Of a DNA stretch of 62,549 bases, positions 56,137 through 62,549 are shown one piece after another. The notes under the pieces were generated by a model, which saw only the letters and a list, made by a program, of their open reading frames with translations, was not told where the DNA came from and searched no databases. Position numbers and translations under genes: made by a program. The stretch lies in NCBI GenBank assembly GCA_903827245.1, contig CAIKHO010000088.1, positions 1 through 62,549 on the forward strand, in the 5' to 3' direction. The stretch is from an uncultured Opitutia bacterium (lineage in GTDB: Bacteria; Verrucomicrobiota; Verrucomicrobiia; Opitutales; Opitutaceae). Position 1 is the first letter of the stretch. Every line of letters begins with the position of its first letter.

Positions 56137-58479
56137 ATGAAAATCATACCGAACCAGCCGGCGATCCCGTTGGTCACTCTGCTCCTCGCCGCTTGCGCCA
56201 GCCAGATCGGCACCGTTCGCGGGTCCGACAATCCCGTCGATTACGCCCTGTTCAGGGACACGCCCGCCGAGTACCGCGGCATCCACTGGGTCGGTTTCCA
56301 GCTCTCGCGGGTGACGGACGCCACGCTGATTGCGAGCGTGGACGCGGCGGCCAAGGCGGGCTCATGGGGCTCATTTCAGCTCGGCCCGGGCGGCGGGCCG
56401 ACCACGGGCCTGTCCGACGCCTACTTGAAGGCGTCGAAGCGCCCCGCGAGCGACCAGGGTGTGCCTTATCTTAGCGAGGAATACTTCCGGCTCTACCGGG
56501 TCGCGATCGAGGAAGGGCTAAAAAACAACTTTCCCGCCAGCATGATCTATGACGAATGGGCCTATCCCAGCGGCATGGTGGGCGGGCAGCTCTATTCCCA
56601 GCATCCCGAGCTCGCGGCCAAGAGCCTGGAGATCGCGGAAAAGAACATGACCGGCCCCGCGCGGGCCGAGCTGAACGTTCCCGCCGGCGCGTATGTGGGT
56701 GCCGTGCTGATGAATCTCGACACGCACGAGCGGATCGATGTCAGCAGCCGCAAGACGGACAAAGACGTCGTCGTCTGTGAGGTTCCGGCCGGCAGCTGGA
56801 AGCTGATGGCGTTCTACCTGAACGGGGCGTTCCGGCCGGCGTCGCAGAAGGGCGGGTCGGTCGACTACCTCGATCACGAGGCAGTCGCGACGTACATCGC
56901 GATGAGTTTCCAGAAATACTACGACCACCTGAAGGATTACTTCGGGCCGGTCATCAAGCGGACCTTTTACGACGAGCCCTCGATGCACCTGGTGGACGGG
57001 CGGATGTGGACGCCGCACTTCAACCGCGAATTCGAGAAAAAATACGGCTATTCGCCGATGAAACTCTATCCGGCGCTGTGGTATGACATCGGTCAGGAAA
57101 CGGCGGCCGCGCGGAACGCATTGTTCGGCTTTCGCGCGGAGCTGTACGCCGAGAACTACATCGGCCAGGTGGCGGCGTGGTGCGGGGCGCACGGGATCAA
57201 GATCGCCGGGCACCAGGACCAGGAGGAAATTCCCAATCCGGTCGGGATCACGGGCGACATGATGAAGGTGTTCGAGCACCAGCAGGTGCCCGGCATCGAC
57301 GATATTTATTATCCGGGCCGGTCCCTGGTCGCCTACAAGGTCGTTACCTCCGCCGCGTACAACTACGACTGGCCGGAATGCATCGCCGAGACTTTTGCGG
57401 CCTACCGCGTGATGAACCCGGTGATAGCGTTGCGCACGATCCTCGACCAGCATGCGATGGGCATCAATATGCAGATGGATGCGCGCCGCAGCGGCGTTGA
57501 CCCGGAGACGGACAAGCTCGTCGGCCGCCTGGGCTACCTGCTGCGGGGCGGCCGGCATGTGGCGGACGTGGCCATGCTCTATCCGATTGCCGCGCTGCAA
57601 AGCGCCTACCGGTTTGCCCAGCCGCAGTCTGACGGCCGGCCCGGAGGCGAGGGCGCCGGCTTTTCCTATTCGGTCGAGGGCGGGATTCCGCCGGCGGACA
57701 TCGACTACCAGGAAATCGGAGAGATGCTCTACCGCGGACTGCGGGTCGACTACACCTACCTGCATCCGGAGGTGCTCACGGGGCGCTGCAGCGTCAATGG
57801 ATCCCGGCTGGAGCTGAACAACCCGCTGAACCACGAGGAATACAGGGTCCTGATCCTGCCGGGTGGCGACACGATCGGGGCGGACGTGGCGAACAAGGTG
57901 CTCGAATTTTACCGGGCCGGGGGGACGGTGATCGGCACGACCAAACTTCCCTCACGTTCCGCCGAGTTCAAGCGCGATGCCGAGGTTCGGATCATGGTGG
58001 ACGAGGTTTTCGGGGTTTCGGAGCAGGATCCGATGACAGCCTCGATCACCATCGTGCCCGATGATTTCAAAAGTTATTTCACCCATCGCAACGCCGCCGG
58101 TGGCCGCGGTTATTTTCTGCCACGGCCCGACGCGAGGACGCTCGATGCGATCCTTAAACAGGTTGAGCCGGTGCGCGATGTCGACATCCAGACGCCGGCG
58201 CTGTGGCCGCTCAAGCGCGGTCAGGCATATGACGGGGCGCTGACCTACCTGCACAAGGTGAAGGACGGGCACGATATCTACTATTTTGCCAATTCAGCGG
58301 AAACACCGGTGGACGTGAAGGTGACCGTGCGGGGCGACAAGAGCCTGGCGATCTGGAACCCGCACACCGGCGAGAAGGAGAGAGCCGAATTCGCCAAGGT
58401 GGAAAGCAAGGGAGAGCCGGCGACGACCTTGCATTTGATCCTGCCGCCGGTCCGGTCGACCTTCTTCATCCAGGAGTGA
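56137..58479 (+). CDS. GH106-like glycosyl hydrolase, predicted lipoprotein
   Basis: A 780-residue protein. The N-terminus PLVTLLLAACASQIGT contains lipobox LLAAC, so it is probably anchored in the outer or inner membrane. The barrel shows the GH106-type signature ASMIYDEWAYPSGMVGGQLY, IKRTFYDEPSMHLVDGRMWT then PHFNREFEKKYGYSPMKLYP, and GIKIAGHQDQEEIPNPVGIT. An amidotransferase-like middle domain (YRVLILPGGDTIGADVANKV) and a short C-terminal beta domain follow. It is more distant from characterised GH106 enzymes than the gene at 8061 and lacks that gene's C-terminal binding jelly rolls, so the substrate could differ from rhamnosides. I start at 56137, where the lipoprotein signal opens. Confidence 0.78.
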   Translation: MKIIPNQPAIPLVTLLLAACASQIGTVRGSDNPVDYALFRDTPAEYRGIHWVGFQLSRVTDATLIASVDAAAKAGSWGSFQLGPGGGPTTGLSDAYLKASKRPASDQGVPYLSEEYFRLYRVAIEEGLKNNFPASMIYDEWAYPSGMVGGQLYSQHPELAAKSLEIAEKNMTGPARAELNVPAGAYVGAVLMNLDTHERIDVSSRKTDKDVVVCEVPAGSWKLMAFYLNGAFRPASQKGGSVDYLDHEAVATYIAMSFQKYYDHLKDYFGPVIKRTFYDEPSMHLVDGRMWTPHFNREFEKKYGYSPMKLYPALWYDIGQETAAARNALFGFRAELYAENYIGQVAAWCGAHGIKIAGHQDQEEIPNPVGITGDMMKVFEHQQVPGIDDIYYPGRSLVAYKVVTSAAYNYDWPECIAETFAAYRVMNPVIALRTILDQHAMGINMQMDARRSGVDPETDKLVGRLGYLLRGGRHVADVAMLYPIAALQSAYRFAQPQSDGRPGGEGAGFSYSVEGGIPPADIDYQEIGEMLYRGLRVDYTYLHPEVLTGRCSVNGSRLELNNPLNHEEYRVLILPGGDTIGADVANKVLEFYRAGGTVIGTTKLPSRSAEFKRDAEVRIMVDEVFGVSEQDPMTASITIVPDDFKSYFTHRNAAGGRGYFLPRPDARTLDAILKQVEPVRDVDIQTPALWPLKRGQAYDGALTYLHKVKDGHDIYYFANSAETPVDVKVTVRGDKSLAIWNPHTGEKERAEFAKVESKGEPATTLHLILPPVRSTFFIQE

Positions 58480-58592
58480 TCTCCCGATGCCTGCTGCTTT
58501 TTTGATCCCGGCAGGGTCAACCCCGCTGCGTGAGCCGAGTCGCGCCTGACCCGCCAGTGCCCGCGGGTTCACCGACGATCGGGAGAACGCAT

Positions 58593-58634
58593 TAAAAACA
58601 AAAAAGCCACGCACCGGGGTGCATGGCTTTTAAA
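58593..58634 (-). terminator. Rho-independent terminator of the coiled-coil protein gene
   Basis: On the minus strand AAAGCCATGCACC pairs with GGTGCGTGGCTTT and is followed by a T-rich run (TTTGTTTTT). It lies about 32 bp beyond the stop at 58666. Confidence 0.9.
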
Positions 58635-58665
58635 GGCTAAGGGTGGATGGAGGAGCGGTGCAGGC

Positions 58666-59481
58666 TTACTTCTTCGGCTGCTGGGCCTGGGCCTCGGCGA
58701 GCCGCTTGTCGATTTCGTTCATGCGGTTGACCAGATTTTCCTCGACCTTCTTGCGCTCTGTGCTGGAGACGATGCTCAGGCTGGCGGCGTCGCGGACGAC
58801 GTTTGCCGGCAGCGAAAGCAGGCGGGTGATCAGGCCCTGGTCCTTGAAAGAGGCGAGATAGAGCGCGGTGATCTCATGGGACAGCTTGAGCGAATCCTCG
58901 GCGATCGTCTGGGTGGACATGAGGTTGTTGTTCAACTGCTGGTTCCGCGCGAGCTCGGCGGTCAGAACGCGGCCGACCTGGTCGGAAATGCGCTGGCTGT
59001 AGCTGGCGATGGAATCACGGGTGAGGTTCTGGTCCTTGGACATCTCGGTGAGAATCGGCTGGATCTTCTCGGCCATCCGGGAGGAAACCTTGTCGACCTG
59101 CTCATTCTGCATCTTTTCGGCCTCTTCCGGCGTCTTCGGCAGCGGATTGTAGGGCTGGACCTTCTTGGCGATGGCCTCGGCGAGCTGGTTGACTTTCTCG
59201 GCATTGAGCTTGGCGACCTCGTCGTCCGTCATGAAGACATCGGCGGCGCGCTTGGAGATGGCGTCCTTGAGCACCTTGTCCACCGCCTCGATCTGGTGGC
59301 GGGTGTCCTCGGTGGACGCCTTGATCTGGGCGTCAAACTGCTCGCGCTGGGCGGACAGCTTGGCCTCCTGGATTGCGTTGACCTCCTCGATGGTCTTCTG
59401 GTGCAGCCAATAGGCTGCGCCCACGATGATGATCGCGGTCAATAAGATCGCGGGAATCTGTTCCTTAAGTTTTTGCCACAT
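58666..59481 (-). CDS. Membrane-anchored coiled-coil protein of unknown function
   Basis: A 271-residue protein with a single N-terminal membrane segment (IPAILLTAIIIVGAAYWLHQ) and a long, mostly helical, charged remainder with heptad-like spacing (IQEAKLSAQREQFDAQIKAS; DEVAKLNAEKVNQLAEAIAK; KMQNEQVDKVSSRMAEKIQP; LVNRMNEIDKRLAEAQAQQP). No Cys is present. It probably stands in the periplasm as an elongated oligomer. I recognise no family. It has its own terminator and a short leader (59482-59602), consistent with a monocistronic gene. Confidence 0.8.
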   Translation of the reverse strand: MWQKLKEQIPAILLTAIIIVGAAYWLHQKTIEEVNAIQEAKLSAQREQFDAQIKASTEDTRHQIEAVDKVLKDAISKRAADVFMTDDEVAKLNAEKVNQLAEAIAKKVQPYNPLPKTPEEAEKMQNEQVDKVSSRMAEKIQPILTEMSKDQNLTRDSIASYSQRISDQVGRVLTAELARNQQLNNNLMSTQTIAEDSLKLSHEITALYLASFKDQGLITRLLSLPANVVRDAASLSIVSSTERKKVEENLVNRMNEIDKRLAEAQAQQPKK

Positions 59482-59602
59482 AAAGTTTGTCGGTTGAAGC
59501 TTGGATTCAGCTGACGGTTAGCATCTGGCAGGAAAATTGCAATCCTGCCTTGGAGGCAGGTTTGCGGTTGTTTTCCGGAGCCTGCGGCGCAGGTTTGCGG
59601 CC

Positions 59603-59917
59603 GTGAGCCTGAACCGAACGGAGCAATTGCTGTATGATTATCTGCTGAAGCACGCGGACGAGGGACAGCACTGGCGGGAAAAAGTTCGAGCCACGCTGGC
59701 CCGACACGCCGAGGACCCCCACGCGGCGGCTGTAGCCTTGGAAGGTGAGCTCTGGTATTACTATCGGGAACGAAGCCAAGTGGCTGCTCCCTTTCGTGAG
59801 CGAGTGCGACAGGAAGGCTTGCAGCGCATCAGTATGCGTAATCTTGCGGAACACCTGCTGCGCCTCTGGAGCATCCCGAAGCCAACTCGTTTAAAGCCTG
59901 GCGCTCGTCATTCCTGA
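59603..59917 (+). CDS. Hypothetical protein
   Basis: A 104-residue protein, probably all-helical, with a distinctive sequence: SLNRTEQLLYDYLLKHADEG, HWREKVRATLARHAEDPHAA, ALEGELWYYYRERSQVAAPF and ISMRNLAEHLLRLWSIPKPT. I start at the GTG at 59603, because the upstream part of the frame (from 59537) is Arg/Gly-rich and looks non-coding. I do not recognise the family. It is followed by two hairpins, the second with a T-run, and then by the PIN-PhoH gene. Confidence 0.65.
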   Translation: MSLNRTEQLLYDYLLKHADEGQHWREKVRATLARHAEDPHAAAVALEGELWYYYRERSQVAAPFRERVRQEGLQRISMRNLAEHLLRLWSIPKPTRLKPGARHS

Positions 59918-59973
59918 CGGAGATGTAAGATTGAATGAAACATTTTTGCCGACCTTGCGTCATAGATTCCGTT

Positions 59974-60008
59974 CTGACGCTCCTCCGCCTAGCGGGTGAG
60001 CGTCGGGG
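59974..60008 (+). other. Stem-loop of a candidate structured RNA or leader
   Basis: GACGCTC pairs with GAGCGTC around CTCCGCCTAGCGGGT, itself able to pair CCGC with GCGG. It stands 18 bp before the terminator hairpin at 60026. Confidence 0.5.
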
Positions 60009-60025
60009 TAACAAAGAAAGCCAGT

Positions 60026-60066
60026 GGCGGGTCGCTTAGGGGTAGGCGGCCCGCCCTCTTTTTTTG
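60026..60066 (+). terminator. Rho-independent terminator between hypothetical gene and PIN-PhoH gene
   Basis: The stem GGCGGGTCGC / GCGGCCCGCC with loop TTAGGGGTAG is followed by CTC and a run of seven T. It can end the 59603 gene or act as an attenuator in front of the gene at 60168. Confidence 0.88.
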
Positions 60067-60167
60067 TGGAGATCAGCAAGTTGGGCCGAATATTGCTTAA
60101 TCGCCTAATTCTTGCATCGACAAGTGATCACTCCGTCTCTCACTTGCTCACAAGATATCCACACCCG

Positions 60168-61709
60168 ATGGAACACTTGCGAGGGGCATTAGCCTCAAAT
60201 CCGCGGCTTAGGGTTTCAGCCAAAGTTAAGACCTTCGTGCTGGACACGAACGTCTTGCTGCACGACCCCCAGTCGATCTTCAAATTCGAGGAAAACAACC
60301 TCGCCATTCCCGTGGAGGTGCTGGAGGAACTCGACTCCATCAAGGGCGAGCAGTCCACCGAGCGCGGGCGCAATGCCCGTCGCGTACACCGCCTGCTGCA
60401 GGAACTGCTGCCGGACTCGCGCTCGATGCACGAGGGTGTCGAGCTGCCGAACGGCGGCACACTTTCCATCATCATCAATCCCTACCTGATGGAGGCGGGC
60501 CGCCACTCTCCCGCGATGGAGCGGCTGCGCGCCATCCTGCCTGACCTTTCGAAGAAGGACAACCGCATCATCGCCTCCGCGCTCTTTGTGCAGGAGCAGT
60601 TTCCGCCGCCAACCATCCTCGTCACCAAGGACGTCAACGTGCAGCTCAAGGCCCGCGCCGTCGGCCTCGAGTCGGAGGATTATCTCAACGACAAGGTTCC
60701 GGAGAGCGACGAGGAGGCCAGTTACCGCGAGATTCCGCTCAGCATCTACGAGCTGCAGCGCTTCTGCTCGGAGGGGATCTTCGACCTCGACGAGGAAATC
60801 GCGAAGCCGCTGTACCTGAATGAATACGTCCTGCTCCGTTCCGACGAGGGCAAGACGATGCCCGCGCGTTTTCACGGCGACGGCCAGGTGCGCCGCCTGA
60901 AGCTGCCCGACTATGTGAAGGCGCCCGGCGGCATGCCGATCCGCGCCCGCAACCTCGAGCAGCAATTCCTGATGGATGCCCTGCTGGATGACAGCATCCA
61001 CATGCTCACCTGCTTCGGCAAGGCGGGCACGGGCAAGACCCTGCTTTCGATCGCGTGCGCGCTGCACCAGACGCAGGACGATCACTCGCGCTACGACGGC
61101 GTCTCGATCTCCCGCCCGGTCATCGCGCTCGGCAAGGACATCGGTTTCCTCCCCGGCACACTCGAGGAGAAAATGAAACCCTGGCTGCAGCCTTATTACG
61201 ACGCGCTGGAGGTGCTCATTCCCTCGAAGCCGCCGAAGGAACCGCAGTTTGCCGCGAAGAAGGTTTCCAAGAAGAAGCACAAGAAGCACGACGAACGCTT
61301 CATGTCGGCGATGAATGCGCCGCAGCCCAGTCATGCCAGCCATAGCGGCGGTCACGGCAGCGCGGTGGTCACCAAGCCCTACGAGCGCCTGCTCAAGAGC
61401 GGCCTGGTCGAGATCGAGGCGCTGGCTTTTATCCGCGGCCGTTCGATCGCGCGCCGGTTTTTCATTCTCGACGAGGCGCAGCAACTCACGCCCCACGAGG
61501 TCAAGACCGTCATCACCCGCATCGCCGAGGGCTCCAAGATCGTCCTCATCGGCGACCCCGCCCAGATTGACAACCCGTACGTCGACGCGCGCAGCAACGG
61601 GCTGGTCTACTGCCACAATCGCATGAAGGGCCAGGCGGTCGCCGCGCACGTCAAGCTGATGAAAGGCGAGCGCTCCAAGCTCGCCGAGCTCGCGGCCGAT
61701 CTGCTGTAA
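60168..61709 (+). CDS. PIN domain-PhoH ATPase fusion (PhoH2-type)
   Basis: A 513-residue cytoplasmic protein. Residues 20-160 are a PIN endoribonuclease domain: KTFVLDTNVLLHDPQSIFKF with the first Asp, EVLEELDSIKGEQSTERGRN with Glu/Asp and SKKDNRIIASALFVQEQFPP with the last acidic residue. Residues 255-510 are PhoH: RNLEQQFLMDALLD, Walker A FGKAGTGKTLLSIACALHQT, sensor SRPVIALGKDIGFLPGTLEE and Walker B RRFFILDEAQQLTPHEVKTV. A basic, His-rich insertion (KKVSKKKHKKHDERFMSAMN) is unusual. Characterised PhoH2 proteins combine RNA helicase and RNase activity. The first about 18 residues are uncertain, and a start nearer KTFVLD is possible. Confidence 0.9.
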   Translation: MEHLRGALASNPRLRVSAKVKTFVLDTNVLLHDPQSIFKFEENNLAIPVEVLEELDSIKGEQSTERGRNARRVHRLLQELLPDSRSMHEGVELPNGGTLSIIINPYLMEAGRHSPAMERLRAILPDLSKKDNRIIASALFVQEQFPPPTILVTKDVNVQLKARAVGLESEDYLNDKVPESDEEASYREIPLSIYELQRFCSEGIFDLDEEIAKPLYLNEYVLLRSDEGKTMPARFHGDGQVRRLKLPDYVKAPGGMPIRARNLEQQFLMDALLDDSIHMLTCFGKAGTGKTLLSIACALHQTQDDHSRYDGVSISRPVIALGKDIGFLPGTLEEKMKPWLQPYYDALEVLIPSKPPKEPQFAAKKVSKKKHKKHDERFMSAMNAPQPSHASHSGGHGSAVVTKPYERLLKSGLVEIEALAFIRGRSIARRFFILDEAQQLTPHEVKTVITRIAEGSKIVLIGDPAQIDNPYVDARSNGLVYCHNRMKGQAVAAHVKLMKGERSKLAELAADLL

Positions 61710-61728
61710 GCCCGGGGAACGGTCGGCG

Positions 61729-61796
61729 ACAGGAGCGGCTTATGCCGCGATAGTTCCATGGCCTCCCTGATCATCGCGGCGTAAAGCCGCTCCTAC
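61729..61796. repeat. BIME of GTAG-foot REP, family A
   Basis: The left REP is ACAG-GA-GCGGC-TTAT-GCCGC and the right REP on the minus strand is GTAG-GA-GCGGC-TTTAC-GCCGC. It lies between the convergent PhoH and membrane-protein genes. Confidence 0.9.
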
Positions 61797-61836
61797 ATTT
61801 TCAAATCGATACGGTACCGCGCCCGGCACAACCGCC

Positions 61837-62415
61837 TCAGGTCGTCGGTTGCTTTTTCAGCAGGCTGGTCTCGCCCGCTCGCCGGGCCGCGAATTCCATG
61901 GCGAGGACAAAGCCGCCCGTGAACAGCAGGTCGCTGGCGAGCGTGTTGCGGAAAAACAGGTAGGTCGGAGCGAACTCCGGACGGCCGACCGTCAGCGCCT
62001 GCCACCAGCCGGCGGCGGTCTGCGCATAGTGCGGGTCATGCCGCCAGGCATCGGTGTTGGTGATCAGATAAAAGAGGAGCGAGCTGCCCAGCGCGCCGCC
62101 GAACAGGCTCAGCCAGTTCTTGCGCTGCGCCACCATCCATCCCAACGGCAGGGCCAGGCCGAAGCAGAGGATCCGGGCCGCCTCGCTCTGCCAGCTCCAG
62201 CCTTCGTGAAAGGTCACGGCATAGTAGTGGTTGAGATAGAGGTCCGAGAGGGTCAGCGCTACGAACGGCACCAGCCACAGGCGCTTGTCGCGGAAATACA
62301 CTGCGCCGCAGAACGTGAGGGCCATCAACGGCGAGAAATTCCCGAGCATCGGCGCATGCACGGCAAGGAGACGCCACGCGGCGGCCAGCACGATGAGGAC
62401 AAGGGGGAAAGGCAT
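61837..62415 (-). CDS. DUF6580-like integral membrane protein
   Basis: A 192-residue protein with about five to six membrane helices: PFPLVLIVLAAAWRLLAVHA, NFSPLMALTFCGAVYF, LWLVPFVALTLSDLYL, ILCFGLALPLGWMVAQ and LSLFGGALGSSLLFYLITNT. The conserved pattern NFSPLMALTFCGAVYF, SDLYLNHYY and TNTDAWRHDPHYAQTAAGWW fits the DUF6580 family, distantly like ECF-transporter S components. Its substrate is unknown. I start at 62415 (MPFPLVLIV), where the first helix opens; the longer frame to 62481 runs into a repeat. Confidence 0.75.
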   Translation of the reverse strand: MPFPLVLIVLAAAWRLLAVHAPMLGNFSPLMALTFCGAVYFRDKRLWLVPFVALTLSDLYLNHYYAVTFHEGWSWQSEAARILCFGLALPLGWMVAQRKNWLSLFGGALGSSLLFYLITNTDAWRHDPHYAQTAAGWWQALTVGRPEFAPTYLFFRNTLASDLLFTGGFVLAMEFAARRAGETSLLKKQPTT

Positions 62416-62486
62416 GAGACTGGTTTTAGACAGAATGGCCGGAATGGACAGGATTTTTTGCGAGCAGGTGGATTTCCGCATCGGGG

Positions 62487-62549
62487 GTAGGGGCGTTCCT
62501 TGCGGACGCCCGGTTTGCGGTCATCAAGCAGGGCGTCCGCAAGGAACGC
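62487..62549. repeat. BIME of GTAG-foot REP, family B, cut by the window end
   Basis: It starts GTAGGGGCGTTCCTTGCGGA, and the right half GGGCGTCCGCAAGGAACGC runs to the last base, so only the final CCCTAC is missing. It differs from the copy at 37856 by few bases. Confidence 0.9.

Overview
This is a high-GC bacterial window that I read as a Verrucomicrobiota chromosome, most likely Opitutaceae (Opitutus/Lacunisphaera-like). The reasons are secreted DUF1552 and DUF1592/DUF1588 proteins with planctomycete-type cytochrome c motifs, many secreted glycosidases and esterases, the order ribBA-ribH-nusB-ftsY, and very dense intergenic palindromes. The taxonomy is inference. I found no rRNA, tRNA, CRISPR array, phage genes or insertion-sequence transposase.

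Layout. 1-2.7 kb: the tail of a probable DUF1080 hydrolase, a small secreted protein and a Na/Pi cotransporter. 2.8-4.5 kb (minus): a transglutaminase-like protein and a frameshifted esterase. 4.7-7.9 kb: housekeeping run ribBA, ribH, nusB, ftsY; the GTP cyclohydrolase II half of RibBA has lost its zinc cysteines. 8-18 kb (mostly minus): a GH106-type rhamnosidase, then a TonB-dependent receptor, a small His/Cys-bearing membrane protein and a beta-propeller protein with metal-ligand-like motifs, then modB, modA and a ModE-type regulator with a palindromic ModE-like site. 18-22.3 kb: a GNAT acetyltransferase overlapping a GT92-type glycosyltransferase, a cytochrome c/sorbosone dehydrogenase fusion, and a HigBA-type toxin-antitoxin pair with a palindromic operator candidate. 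22.5-38 kb: two Tat-exported TIM-barrel proteins, then DUF1592 cytochrome, esterase, two tandem DUF1552 genes, another esterase and a GH28 pectinase. 37.9-40.9 kb: three tandem paralogues of a secreted protein family I do not recognise. 41-43.8 kb: serine hydrolase, lactonase, cupin. 44-46.7 kb: three paralogous small secreted proteins interleaved with an SGNH esterase. 47-62.5 kb: a DsbA-type oxidoreductase, an AsmA-like protein, topoisomerase IV-type parE and parC separated by an S41 protease and a hypothetical gene, a second GH106-like protein, a coiled-coil membrane protein, a PIN-PhoH protein and a DUF6580-like membrane protein.

How it fits together. The accessory genes point to a plant-polysaccharide degrader. 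GH28 cuts galacturonan, GH106 proteins release rhamnose, and several esterases could remove acetyl or feruloyl groups. Periplasmic c-type cytochromes and a sorbosone dehydrogenase could oxidise sugars.

The most distinctive feature is not a gene. About 19 intergenic loci carry hairpins with a 5' GTAG foot, usually as inverted pairs (GTAG...CTAC). They match the architecture of REP/BIME elements mobilised by RAYT transposases, yet they fall into at least seven sequence families. Two composite loci show one palindrome nested inside another. One BIME supplies both the modB stop codon and the apparent start of the next gene. Between the two DUF1552 copies lies the remnant of a duplicated esterase gene, which reconstructs the original duplication unit.
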